This document shows positions 36,814 to 49,301 of a stretch of DNA of 64,000 nucleotides, piece after piece. The notes beneath the pieces are model-generated. The model saw nothing but the letters and a program-made list of their open reading frames with translations, did no database searches and was not told the DNA's origin. How positions within the stretch are numbered: position 1 is the stretch's first letter; the number at the start of each line of letters is the position of its first letter. Source of the DNA: Pomacea canaliculata (Eukaryota > Mollusca > Gastropoda > Architaenioglossa > Ampullariidae); assembly GCF_003073045.1 (NCBI RefSeq), contig NC_037596.1:6901416-6965415 (forward strand), in the 5' to 3' direction. The translations under genes were made by a program, and so were the position numbers.

Positions 36814-39800
36814 ATGTCGTCGGCGTGGTTGTGCAGTTTCTGGCTTCTTCCACTCATTATACTTAATTCACGTCTGTCAGGTAAGAAACGGTTGTATCAT
36901 TACAAGCTTTTTCTGGATTATTATTACTATGCATAATTTAGTTTTTCCTTTGATATTTCTTGGAGGCTGTTGAACAGATTACAAACCTTATTAGAATAAT
37001 TTTTAATAATTTATGCAAATATGTTATGAAGTTAATTGTTATGCAAAAGTGTGTTTGTAGTGTCGAGAAGAGAATGAATACCTGGAAGCTTGGCACAGGG
37101 CGTGTGTGCTTTTTAAGCTAAATAAAAATTATCAGATGTTGATGGACAGCACTGATTTTCTGAAAAAGAAAATATTTAAAAAGGCAAACATGAAAAGAAA
37201 ATAAATGGAAAAGCTGAAAAGGTTTAAAATAAATGATCATGTGAATGAAAAGTGCGATGAAAAAATGGACATCAGAACACAAAAAAATTGAATGTAAAAG
37301 TAAACAAAAATGGACATGAAATATAAGAGTTAATAAAAAGAGAAAAATAAAAGATGAAAAAAGAAAAGAAAGAAAGGATAAAAAGTAAAAATATAAAAAA
37401 GAAGTAAAGGTAGGTAGATACATAAGCAGTCTTGCTGTCTTAAAAGGTTTTTATACTACAACTTTTTGGATATTGTCCATACTTCTTGTAATAAACAGTA
37501 AGGGGTGTCACACTCATTGCACATTGCATAGCGGATAAAATATACTCGGGAACTTCGTTTCCTGTTTAATGAATGAAGGGACGGCCATTTATACTCTTCG
37601 ACTACCTGTGTCCTAGTAATTATCAGCAGGAAAGGTAAGTCATGCACCCTACAAGGGATATGGCCAATTTTGTAGCCCTGGTCCTTAATTTATGACTGCT
37701 TCACTTAAAGCTAGACATGATGTATTGGCAATGTTGTCCATAGGAATGTTATTACCATGGGAATCCCATGGGAAACGTCCCATGGAATGGGATGGGATGG
37801 GATGGAATAGAAAAATATGTCCCATGGACAACCCTATGTATTGGACCATCAGGTCGAGCTGTTGTTTACAGATGTATGAATGTGGAAGTCGAAGTCCATT
37901 AGTGTTCCTGGCTGCTGCTTCAGGTAACTGGATGATGTGAGCTTTGTCCAGCTACTCATCATCTTCATTGCCAGAAAATCACGAATGTCAAATTTGAAAT
38001 ATTTCCATTTTTGTTTATATGAACCTACTTGATTTTTCTCTAACAAGCTCCCAGTTTTAAAGCATAGAAAGTATTATCTTTCTGTTGTCAAGAGTATCAC
38101 GTGCTAACAATAATTGTAAAGACACAATATTCTCTCCACGTCAGTAAATATCAGATCCTGTTGTTGTTGTTATGTTATGTTGTTACTATGTTATTCTCAG
38201 TCCGACGTATTCTGTATGTCCTGTCAAACTCGGCGCCACAACTGTTGACAAAACCAAAACTGCCACAAAACCGCCAAAGAAATATTCTCTCATAAAACAT
38301 TAATTTATTAGACTTGCTAATCCAGCGGCTTGTCTGTTACTAAAAGGTATGAACGAATTGTTTTAATTTCCCATCTGTTTTCCTTGTTTCCCTTTGAATA
38401 TAAAGTGACATTTATAACCCTTTCATTATTTAATAATTTAATTTAAATATGTTTGTCTTATTTCGTTGGAACGAAGTAGTCTTCTAGTTTGTGTGAAGGT
38501 GTCTTTAATCGCTGCCAGTTTATATGTCTTTTTTGTAATTCTTGTTAAATATTTTATAAACGGAGATGAAGACCTTGTCATTGTCATTCACTTGTGTTTT
38601 CCACGGAGAAATGCTAAAATGTTTTTGAGGGATCATGATGTGCAGACGTGTTGACAGCGTTGCACCTGTTGACTACATCCTAATGGGTGTCTTTTAAATA
38701 TATGTAGATTTTTTATTTAACTTTACATCAAGAAATAACTTTTCAAATAACACAACACCAGCTCCTAGACATTCTCTCACTCACGCACGCACGCACGCAC
38801 GCACCGAGAAGATTAAACCTGCAGAGAAGCAAGGACCTGGACACAAGAAAGTAACCTTCATGATGTTTATAACCGTCCGAGATCTCCCCTATTTTGTTCT
38901 AACGATTTCTAACTATTTTTTTACTAACCCTAACCCCGGGGTAGTGAGAGTATGAGCAGTGTTTGCCGGTCAGTCAGTCGCCCCTTGACCTCCACTTGTC
39001 GCTGGGAGGATCACATGGATAGACACGGCAGCTGACATGGCCGCTACTTTTGTCTACTGTGGGCGATGGTCAGCAGGTCCTGTACAGGACGACCAGTCCA
39101 GTCTTTGACAGTCGTAAGTCAGTTCTTCCTTTGGCCACCATGGCGTCGACTACTCTCTAATGTGTCTTGAAGGATAGTCTTCGACAAGGTGTCAATAACA
39201 ATTCTTTTCGGGTTTAATCATCATCATCACCATCATCATCATCCACACCACCACACAACACACCACCTCCACGAGTACTACATTTTGTTTAGTAACGTGT
39301 GCAAAACAATACAGGTGCTGTTAAAGATAATTTTGCTCGTAAAAGATTAACCCAAACACCTGAACTTTGCTCACTTTGATGTTTTTACACACCTTTTAGC
39401 GTCAAAGCGCAACCTTTAGTTATCTCCCATTTCAATCTTCCTAACTCTTTGTGGCGTGAACGCTGGAGTAAATTACCGGAGAGACACGGTTATTACCCTT
39501 GTCGCGGCCTCTTACCTGTAGAACCAGAAACAGACGCCCCAGGTGATGATAAATATGTTCCTTTGTGCGTAAAAACTCCCGGGGCATGAAAGAACTAATG
39601 AGACACAGTTTTGTAATCTTTTGGTTATGATTAGTGCAAGAAGCCATTTTGTCAGATCTTGATAAATACTTTTTGTCACGTCTGTTCTGATTACAAAGAC
39701 ATTAATCTATATATTTATATTTATATATAATCATGCCACTCACGGTGCAAAGCAATCAAATGAGCATTCCTTCTGATTCATTTTGAGAATGGTATTATGT

Positions 39801-42800
39801 AGTATGTTCTTTGCTGTTTTTTTATTTTTTCGGAAAAGAGTTCGATATGTTTTTTAGTTATTGGGACGTTTTTAGCAGACGTATATACTTTAGATATTTG
39901 TTTATTTACGATAGGGTTTAAAAATGGATTATAGTAATCTTTCGACAAAAAGGTGTTCTAATGTTAATACATTATGAAAACTATTGACATTTTTCTTCAC
40001 TATTTGCTTCTTTCTTCCCTCACATTTAACTCTCCCAACTGTATACTGCCCAGTTGGACTACAACATCTTTTGATGATGAATTCCTGGGACGGTGATTTG
40101 TCTCCATCTGTCACACGCAAAACGCTTTTTGTGCCTTGATATTATTTAATTTCTGACACATGTAAGTAGTCCTCTCTCTGAGTTTGTAGATAATAGCAGC
40201 TAAAGAAGCTATTTGATGACTATAATCACAGTAGCCAAACAGTTGATTTTCAGTATTTCAAGCAAATTTTATGTAAGATATAGAGAATTATTAAGGATGA
40301 ATATGTTAAAGAACAAAAAGAAACATTTTATTTTGTCTGCTTAGGGGGTAAAGGCAACCACATTGCCCACACAAAGTTATTCATTCTGACCAAATGATAT
40401 TCTTCGGCAAATAACTGATTACAAGAAACATTATTTCCACCTAAAGACATAATGACCTTCTTTAGTTTTCATCAATGGGCATTGCTTCAGCCTGTTCTCA
40501 CAAACATAGCCAAATGCTTTCATGTTTTGGTCTTCAAGTGTCAGAAGCATGTCATATGATGTAAATAAATTGTCAAAATACACCTCATCTTAGAGGTGTT
40601 TGTAGGCAGCTCAGAAAAGGTGTGACAACAATGACCTAGGCCATACCCTTGATTCTGACCTTTGTGCACCTTGTTGTTTGCCTACAATATACACGGTCCC
40701 GCTTGCGGCCATTGTTTCCATTTGGAGACATCAAAGGATTAGAAACATTTACATATCTAATAACTTTACTGCACAACAATAAATTACAAAGTTCCTAAAC
40801 ATTCCTACTTAATTTATCAGCAGGTTTAAAGAATGTATTACTAATGTAAGGCTAAATTGGAAGACTTATCGAAAGGAGGCTCATCTTATAAATTAACAGA
40901 TAATTTGAGAAAATGTTACTAAATAAAATTAAGATATTAGTCGCTATTTATGAGCCCTGAACGATAGTAGAGTGTAGCTCAAAAGAGTAGTTGTCTAGAA
41001 CATGATAGACAAAAGAAAAAAAGGATGGACGGAAAGAGTAAGTGATGACAGGGTGGACAGCTAGAATGCGAATCAACAATTAGATAAAGTAAGGTCCTTA
41101 CAGATAAACTGATTGACCTGCCGATAGCTGCGGTCATGAAACACGGCACCAATTATTAGTTTTTATCTAAGAAGAGCTTACATTCTTTGATGGAACCATT
41201 ATCGCATTTTTGCATTAATAAACTTAGCTATAGGCTACCGATCATTTTTCGAAGATTCCGGATCACTCGTGAAAATATGTTTGCTAACCTCTGCCACTCT
41301 TTTTGGACTGGTTTATTAAAAAGAATGAAAGAGGACAGGACAGGAATGGGACATGGAGCACATGACACAAGAGACACTCGCCATGTTTGTCGTCTGTCAT
41401 CTACTGTTGTATTTAGGACAAAGAAATTCTGATGGCGTAAGTGCCTGTGCTCCCCCTACCTTTCCCCTACCATGTATATTGTAAGAAATAACATAATAGA
41501 TATAATTAACGAAGGTTGTTAGAATTTCTTACAGAAAAAAATCGACATCGGCATACGTGATAATGTTTAGTAGTTAAAAGGTTACAGAGATTCCACAGAA
41601 CAGAAAAATTAACAGTCCAGAAACAGAAACCAAACAGCAAAAGAAAAGATTAAAAAATAAAAATTAATCCATTTTCCATTATTAGACTTTTAAATTCTAT
41701 TACTCATATGCTGCTGAACAAGCATAACTGAAATCTCGCATTCATGAAATGTTACCTGTCCTGTCTCTTTTAAATGTGACACAACGCTTAATAATCCTCT
41801 CATTAAAGATATACGAGACCAGATGTTGTCCCTGACAGTTCCTTTTTCAGGGACTTTCATTTTGTTCTTGTTTGTCTTTTTGTGTCACCACGCTCTCGCG
41901 AGCATGAGTCTGTGTGTTCGTGTGTGTGTGGAGGGGGCTCTTCCTCGCCATCAGTATCTTTAATTTGTTTAAGGTTTAATCAACATTTTATGAAAGCGGT
42001 TCTTTCATATTTTTCGAGGTGTGGGAGGGTTGTGGCGGTGTGGATAATGCTTACCATTGTGTCAGTAGCTAACACTGAGGTAGCTTGAACGTGAACTTGA
42101 ACTTTGAACCTTACAAAAGTCGGTGGCTCTTGCGTGAGAGTGCAATGTGGTCATGCGTTCGTCCGTAAGCTCTACCCACAGGGTCTGGACTTGGAGAAGG
42201 TTGACTTCCGGTCCATATTTATGATCCTCGGATGCGTGAACAAGTCAGATAATATTGGGGAATATTGGTTGATAATAGTGGGGAACATTGGACTTCTGGT
42301 GACCTTTTAGTTTGGTATTTTTGTTACCTTTAGTTCTTGTATGTATCGATAGAGCATGTTGAGAATAGCGAAAGCTAGACGGTTTGACATAATTATTACT
42401 ATTGGTTGGCATGAAAACGATTCAAACCTAATTAGCTCAATTCTGTTTCAGAAGAAGTAGATCATTAGAAACATCGATGAAATAAAGTATTTTTTTAAGA
42501 ATATTAAGCAATCGTAGTGTTTGTGTTTTGGCGGACTATGCTCCTCGAGAAGTAACAAGGAATAAATTAAAGGCCAGCGAGGTTTTTTGCACACAAAGGC
42601 GATTATTTGCCATGATAAAAGCCGTTTTTGATGACCTGGAGGTCAGAGGCTGCGACTGGTGTCTCCCTTCGACTATTTAATTCGCCGTTGCCGCGAGTGA
42701 AGACAGTTGATAAAGAGGCTACAGCACGGACACTGGGGGTGGGACGGGCTGGCGGTGGGAGGGCGGCATTATAGACACGAAGATGAATGTAGACGGATTT

Positions 42801-45800
42801 AGAAATATCGTAGATGAAGATGAGTTTATATAATAAAAACGACTTTTATCTCTCTCGTGTACATCATACTACTTGTAAAATATTCCAATTTGTATTTTTT
42901 TCTTTCTCTTTTACGCACGCACGTGCTCAAACACACACACACACACGCATATTTTCTTCATCTTCGTGATTATGATGGTCGTCCTGATCCTCCTACTCCT
43001 GCACCTGCTCCTCCTCCCCTCATCGTCAAGTAAAGTTGTGATAGCTGGGTTCTTAGTCTGAGGACGGACGCCTCATGATGGTTCGTAAAGTCTTAATGTG
43101 ATCATGATTCCCGTACACGAAAGCTAGAAACCTGAGTCTTCATCGTACACGATCAACTAATTTTGGACAAGGGCGGATGGAGACAAAGGTAAACAATGGA
43201 ACCAAAACAGGACAGAGGTGTGTGTGTGTGTGTGCGTGCGTGGATATTTGTGTTTATGTGTGTGTGTGTTACGAATGTTATTTGAGAAGGTAAACACCAA
43301 GATCAAGGCAGCCGGCTGCCAGAGAGTGACAACAAATGTCACCTTATCACGGCTAAGACCATGTTTTGTCTATGCTCTCAACAGGAAATACACCCAGATT
43401 AAAGACAATAACAAAGTCGTAATATTATTTTGAAAAATATGTAATAAATTAAACAATATAAACTGACAGACATTTCTCTGTCCTTACCCTTCGACCGCTG
43501 AAACCCTTTATCTTGGTTGACGTCCATTCTTTTAAGAAACAGTGTTTTTAGCAGCTCAAGATATATTATTATAAATATTATTAAGATGTTGTTGTGGATA
43601 ACACATGAAAACAAACTCTAAACATAGCAGCAAGGGGAGACCCTTCAGGCATCCAGTCACCTGCATTGGTCTGAGCTCAAGGATTTATGGCGCCTCACTC
43701 GCATGTGTGTGTGTTTGATTGTGTGTGTACTGAAGATTTCTGTTTGCTTTCACTTTCTTCTTAACTATTGCATTATTGCTTTCACCTCGACTACTTGTTG
43801 AATGATGATGGAGATCCAAGGCCACGCCTTGTACAAAAATGGACAAAAATCTCTCAAGATAAAACAGTTAAACATACGTTTGCGAGTCTCTTCAACTATT
43901 TGCACTGCTTTATTAAAAACAAACAAACAAAACAGCAAAAAAAGTTACTTTTACATTTTTTTTTTATCAAACTTCACTTAGTCACTCCACATTTGTGTAC
44001 AGGTTGGCTTCTTAATGTCCATCACTCAGTAATTAATCGCATCCCTGCTTTAACCCTGTTTATTAGTTACTCGTCGTTTTCGAATATTCCAGATGAGTCC
44101 AAACATCTAAAGACAGTCAAAAGTAGGTTTGCAAGTCTCTGCAAGTGTGTGCACTAGTTTTTTTTAGAAAGGCACAACAGAGAACATCACAGGACACGGG
44201 GCATAGGAAGCAGGGCATAAAACTCAGAAGACGCGCCAAGTTTGTCATCTGTCATCTATCTAGGCCAGACATAGTCAGATGGTGTCATTGTCCTCAAGGC
44301 CTCCACAATCCCCTGTTGCCTGTGTGCACCTTGAAGACATGCTGGTATGCACTCGTTTTTATTGGGAGGGACATGCGTGAAGCGCCATAAATCCTTGCGC
44401 TCACAGCAACGAGGCAGGTGACTGCATGCGTGAAGGTCTCCCCTTGCTGCCATGTTCAGAATTTGTCTTCATGTGTCATCAGCAACAGCTGCGTAATAAT
44501 ATTTATAATAATGTATCTGCAGTTGCTATAAACATTCTTTCTTAAAATAACGGATGTATAACCAAGATAAAGGGTTTCAGAGGTCAAAGGGTAAGGATAA
44601 ATTAAGCTATCATGATTTAGGAGGGATATGTATATCTGAGGGACAGACAACAATAAACTGCTAACGTTTTCCCATGATTACTTTCACGTGAACTTATGTA
44701 CTCTCAAAGCATGCGTGAAGTATGTTCAACAGAAAGAAGACAAGAGAAAATTGACCTGCAAGTGCAAGTGCAGTCAAAAACCAAAGAAAAAAGGAAGATT
44801 ACAAATGAGAAGCATCAATCCATCTTTGCTTTAACATGCTTTTCATTTATCCTGGTCACATGCTTCTGAACAAGTATAAAAGACATGTTATATTCATAAA
44901 ACTATCAACATATTTCCTCTCCGTTTTAAGTATGACACAACGTTTTCATAATATTTCATAATATAAAAATTTACGACATGCAGTTTCTGACAGTTTGTCT
45001 CTGACATATTTTAAGTGCGTTTTTTTCTGTGTATGAGTGTGTATAAGAAAAATCAACAAAGAATGTTCCGTTATTAGGCAAAAGAAACAAAAGATCTTTT
45101 GTTTTAATGCATTCCTTGCTTAAGTCATCGAAATTGCATCAGTCTGCTTATCTGTACGTTTGTGGCTTTTTCTTGCCGTGGAACCCTGTTTGTGTGTTTG
45201 TGCTGAAGTATATTTTTAATAATATCTATACCTTGTCAGTCAATAAATTTCCATTTTCTTTATTTGACTTAGATTGCATAATTTATCTGATAATACTTTC
45301 TCCTCATCGTTGCCGTCCTCCTTTTTCTCCTCCTCCTCATTGTCGTCGTTATCATACACACCACAGTAACTGCAACACGATGCTCAGTGAAAGATTACAA
45401 TGTCATCGGTTCGTCTTGAACTCTGTCTGAAAGTATTTTGTGAGTTTCGTCGAAGCACCTGCAGTCGGCACGCTTTGATCTTTGACACACCTGTCAGCAT
45501 TCACGTAGAGCCTCGAGGAGTTGCTCCCCCAGACATACCGCTGTGTCATCGACCCTCGTCGCTCGCGCGTCCGTCGAGTACATCATCAAAGAGAAAGGCC
45601 ATTAGTAACTTGTCACGACCTCTTACCCCTAGGGTAGAAATAAAAAAAAAAAACACCGCCCACAGTAAATGACAAATAGGTGCTGTTCTGCACAAAGGTA
45701 ATCTTTTAGCTTTCAATGGCTTGAAATATTACTTTTTTTAATAATTGAATAAAATATTCATAAAGGAAGATTTTATGTCAATATAAATACTTTTTCTGTT

Positions 45801-46619
45801 CCCAATATACCACTCGATAAAATGTTTAAAATTTCTGTGACCGTGTCTGGAAAGTGGAAAGTTTGAACTACCTCCCTCTCCCCCCCCCCCCAAACAAATA
45901 CAAAGAAGATTTGTAAATACTTTTTACATCGAAATTTGAGACTAGCGGCAGTCGAGAGAAGAAGAGGCACGATTGTAACTGTCTTTCCCAACCTCACGAT
46001 TCTGCACGACTTTTTTTTTAACCCATCTTCACCAGTATCGTTCTCATTTGAGGATTCGTTGCCATATCAGTCACGGAATGCGAGTAGACGACCAGCCTGT
46101 CCTCCCGCCCGGAGGACCGTGCGGTGTTTAAACTTCACAGCACGCGTACCTGTCGTATAGGTGGCCCCTGAGATTAGTCACAGTCATCTGCGAGGAACAT
46201 TTCATGTCCAAGTGTACACAAAAGGGCACAGAATCAAGGGCACATTTGTTTGCCCGTCAGCTTGCGCACCCAGCGGCCATATTAATGTCCCGGATGCGAT
46301 TCGCAGGTGGGTGACGCAACGTGGCCGCCTGAGGCGCCATTGGTTCCGCGTAACGCCGCGAGGGTTACATGTGGTTACAGCTGAAACACGCGTGACGCAC
46401 TGAGCATGCGCGATGACAGACGTTGAAGACGGATGGATAGGAACCGAGTGACAGGAAACAAAACAGACTAAGAACACGGCAGGAGACAGAAATCCGACTT
46501 GCAGACAGGTACAAGACGCAACGGACGGTCAAAAAGGCGGACCAAGACGGAAGTACAAAGCTAATAATAACACACAGTACAAAAAGACCTTTTATCAGAA
46601 ATAAGTAGTTCCCCCCCCC

Positions 46620-46652
<33 letters not shown>

Positions 46653-49301
46653 AGACGTGAAAACTAATAAAATCATATATATGACTAAATATATTTTCAC
46701 ATAGAGTCTATTGTCGACAACAAAAGTAGAAACAGTAATAATACAATAATAAAAGTAATAAATTATGTTATTCCAATAAAATGTGTTTATGCAAAGCAAC
46801 ACAATGTTATTTCTTCTATGGTTGTATATTATAGTTTACCATATCAAGAAATTGCTGTTGATCTTGTTATCAGTTTGTATGCTAAAAGTAAGATGTTTAT
46901 TATTGATGTGGTTAAGTAATGTTCTTGAAGGTACGAGAGAAAGAGAGAGGGGGGAATGACTGTTTTTATTACTGAATTTTTAACATGGCATGTAGAGGTA
47001 ATACGATTTTTAGACACGTTTAACTGACACATCCAATACTCTCATTAATACTTTCTTTTTATTTTTCCATCAGTATTTTTGTACATCGCATTCAAACTAT
47101 TCTCTACATTTTGGTGTTATTTTTATCCTTACAGATGAACTTACCCTTTAGACTTAACACATCTTGTGAAAAAGGGTATTTTTTTTACTATTGACATAGA
47201 TATGCCGTTTGATTGCTTTCTAGTTAACGTGGACGCCCAAACTTCAGGGGCCAAAATCAGCACTGGTGCCTCGAGTGCCAGCGGGCAGTCTGCTGTCATC
47301 CAAACAGTCAGCGGGTACCAGCCCCAGATCCCCACGTTGATGTACCAGGTTCCATTTCCAGGCCCCTTGATGCAGCAAAATCCAGCTTCCGGGGTACAAC
47401 AAGCATCCCCGGTGGTACAACAGACACTCCCTCTGGGCGGACCCATGTGGATACAGCAGCCTCAGCAGGCCTTTAATAACCAGCCTGCGCAGGTGGTGTA
47501 CTCCAACCAGCTACCGCCCTTCCCTCTGCAGCCCACCCAGGTACTCCAGCAGATTCAACATCCAAATGCTCAGGTAGTTTACGTGCTTCCCCATCCCTCG
47601 CAACCTGTCAACCAGCCTTATTTCTCTCCCCAGGTGTTGGCCAGCTGCCAGGTCCATCCCAAATCGTGAACCTCGCCCCTCCGTTGCAACCAGGCAACCA
47701 GACGTCTCAGGTGTTCACGTGCTATCCCAGAATCCCTCGCTCCCTATGGGGGTGTACAGCGCACCAAGCCCGATGCAAGCCGGCGGTTATCCTTCTTACT
47801 ATTCCGTGGTCTACTTGTCCCCTTCGCTCCCAGCGCAGCCACCCGAGCAAGATAGTAAAGGGACGGAACCACGGGAAACATCCGGAAATAACTCCTCAGC
47901 AGGAAGCGGGACAGCGTCACCTAGATCCTCTCAAGGTTACAGCAGCCCGCAAGCTAAAATGACTATTACTCCATTTCCGGAGCCCCCAGCACCTGCTGCT
48001 TTAGTTTCACCGCAAGCTCAGGTTCAGAATCTAAATCAAGTTCAGAGCCCAGGTAAGGGACCACCTCAAGACCAAAGCCGAGGTCAGGCAACAGCCGAAA
48101 TTCGAACTCCAGCGCCGACGCCACAACCACCACCAACATCAGCGGTGACCTCAGCGCCCCCTGAAAAAAAGCCGGTAATGGGTCAAGTCGGCAGCAACTC
48201 GACCAACTCCGCCAAGACGAAGACCAGCAGCACGCTGCAGCATGGGCTCCACCTTACCACGGCAGCTGCACAGCGCGTCGCAGACCCTGGCTCGGCAGCT
48301 GGGGGTGACTCAGTACTACGAGGCTCACGGCTGTCTCGACCCGGGACTGTACCTGCCGCAGGACAGTCAGGGTATGACCTGCGCAATGCCGCAGGCTTAC
48401 ACCATGTGCCGGGTGGTGGGACAGCTTCATCGGGCCACCCGCGGTCATGGACTGATGGGTGTCGGCTCCCCTCTGGTCAGCCGGGGGCTGCTGGAGACCT
48501 GCCTGTCTCAAAGCTCCTTCCGCCGCCAGCTCATGACTGTGATGGGGAACGACCATTTCGGCATCGACCCCTTTATGATGTCCAGCATGATGGGCACGCT
48601 GGACGGGGACATCATGATGCGGGCAATGGCCCTGATGAACATGATGAACGGCGGGGGCTCTGGGATCGTTGCTGCACCTTTGATCAGCCCTAGTTCTGGA
48701 ATCAACGGGGGCGGTAGGGAGAAGGCGACCCCAGCACCCTCCTCGGCCGCCGGAGGTGGGGTGGACGACCCTAGCGGGATGTGTAGCCTGGTGTTGCACA
48801 TGCTGCTGATGCGGACAGACGTTGGCATGGTGCTCCCACCCGATGGCATAGAGTCGATGTTTGACATGCGACGGACAGCGGTACCCTACCAATGCCAGGA
48901 CCTGCGCGCAGGACTCATTCACTTCTCAATGTGCTGCCCTAACCAGAGTAAGCTTCCATCCATCCTCATCATAGTTACGATGGTGTTTGTACTCTGAGTA
49001 TGAGAATCAGAAAACAAAATAATCCCTTAAGCATAGTGATGTCTTCATGTCTCCAGAACACACATATGCACACATGCACACACGCATAAATTCACTTAAC
49101 CAGAGGGAAGGAACGCTTGAACTGAACCATATAATTTAGTTACGATTGTTTTTATACTTTGAGTAAAATAAATTTAATCATAATTATTTCCTAATGAGTT
49201 TAGTGTTTACACTACGCAATGGCATCTAACTCTTCCTTTCTTTGTGTTTCGCAGTGAATTCACCCTCCATGATGGACCTACTTACCACCTTATTCACCTA
49301 G
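36814..49301 (+). CDS. Gene D: secreted Pro/Gln-rich protein with eight-cysteine C-terminal domain
   Basis: Exon 1 (36814-36880) is a signal peptide (MSSAWLCSFWLLPLIILNS, phase-1 donor GTAAGAAA). An in-frame ATG at 36580 exists, but the signal sequence favours 36814. After a 10.3-kb intron, coding starts at 47224. The large coding block changes frame. The simplest reading is exons 47224-47633, 47731-48052 and 48195 (or 48228/48231)-48947 with two short GT-AG introns, then 49255-49301 ending in MMDLLTTLFT; total 532 aa. Residues 23-266 are Pro/Gln-rich with repeated QVVY-type motifs. The C-terminal domain has GVTQYYEAHGCLD, MTC, TMC, ETC, a Met/Gly-rich insert, then GMC, PYQC and MCCP (eight cysteines). 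Gene E is a paralogue. I do not recognise the family; a role as an extracellular matrix, mucus or gland protein is only a guess. Confidence 0.65.
38955..39195 (-). mobile_element. LINE 3'-terminal fragment (end of reverse-transcriptase ORF)
   Basis: The minus-strand translation contains GGQRKN, VKDWTGRPVQDLLTIAHSR and nearby W/R residues. These match the RQRKxW..xVxxWTG...LLxxAxxRxxW ending of many animal LINE polyproteins. Three in-frame stops are present, and only the last 80 or so codons remain. Such 5'-truncated LINE ends are common intron residents. Confidence 0.75.
40325..40740 (-). mobile_element. piggyBac-type transposase fragment
   Basis: The minus strand from 40583 reads VYFDNLFTSYDMLLTL, then MKAFGYVCENRLKQCPL, down to a stop at 40431. 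This is the conserved piggyBac block (xFFDNFFTSxxLLxxLxxxGIxATGTIRENRxxxCPL) and includes the catalytic Asp in FDN. Further homology continues out of frame on both sides (GTVYIVGKQQGAQ upstream, an ASNxF-type stretch downstream). Frameshifts and stops show a dead copy. TTAA-flanked terminal repeats were not found. Confidence 0.85.
41260..41900. repeat. Old intronic duplication, copy 1
   Basis: Diverged homology to 44080-45050. Shared landmarks are GTTTGCWARYCTCTGC, GACRCKCGCCAWGTTTGTC followed by CTGTCATCTA, ATGCTKCTGAACAAG and TGACACAACG. The order is conserved and spacing varies. No coding function is apparent. Confidence 0.6.
42533..42570. repeat. Short dispersed repeat, copy 2
   Basis: Second copy of the element at 10894-10942, ending in GTAACAAGGAATAAATTAA. 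Confidence 0.45.
44080..45050. repeat. Old intronic duplication, copy 2
   Basis: Counterpart of 41260-41900, longer because of insertions between the shared landmarks. Confidence 0.6.
46080..46560. promoter_or_regulatory. CpG-rich island near the main exon of gene D
   Basis: A CpG-dense stretch in an otherwise AT-rich intron, about 0.7 kb before exon 2. It contains GCCATTGG (inverted CCAAT), GAGCATGCGC (NRF1-like core) and several CG-rich words. It could be an alternative promoter or an enhancer. No first exon was found. Confidence 0.35.
46611..46651 (+). repeat. Poly-C/poly-A tract
   Basis: Ten C followed by about thirty A. This is a slippage-prone tract and possibly the tail of a retroposed sequence. 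Confidence 0.9.

Larger units (their letters stand above)
36881..47223. other. First intron of gene D (10.3 kb)
   Basis: Bounded by GTAAGAAA and a TTTGATTGCTTTCTAG acceptor, both in phase 1. Apart from the separately listed elements it holds AT-rich noncoding sequence, a GGGAT-rich stretch at 37785-37808, an ACGC run near 38783-38803 and TG/CA runs near 42935 and 43217-43270. Confidence 0.6.

Noticed and set aside
48254-48922. A 222-codon minus-strand open frame
   Set aside because: It is the antisense shadow of the GC-rich Cys-domain exon of gene D. Gene E supports the plus-strand reading.
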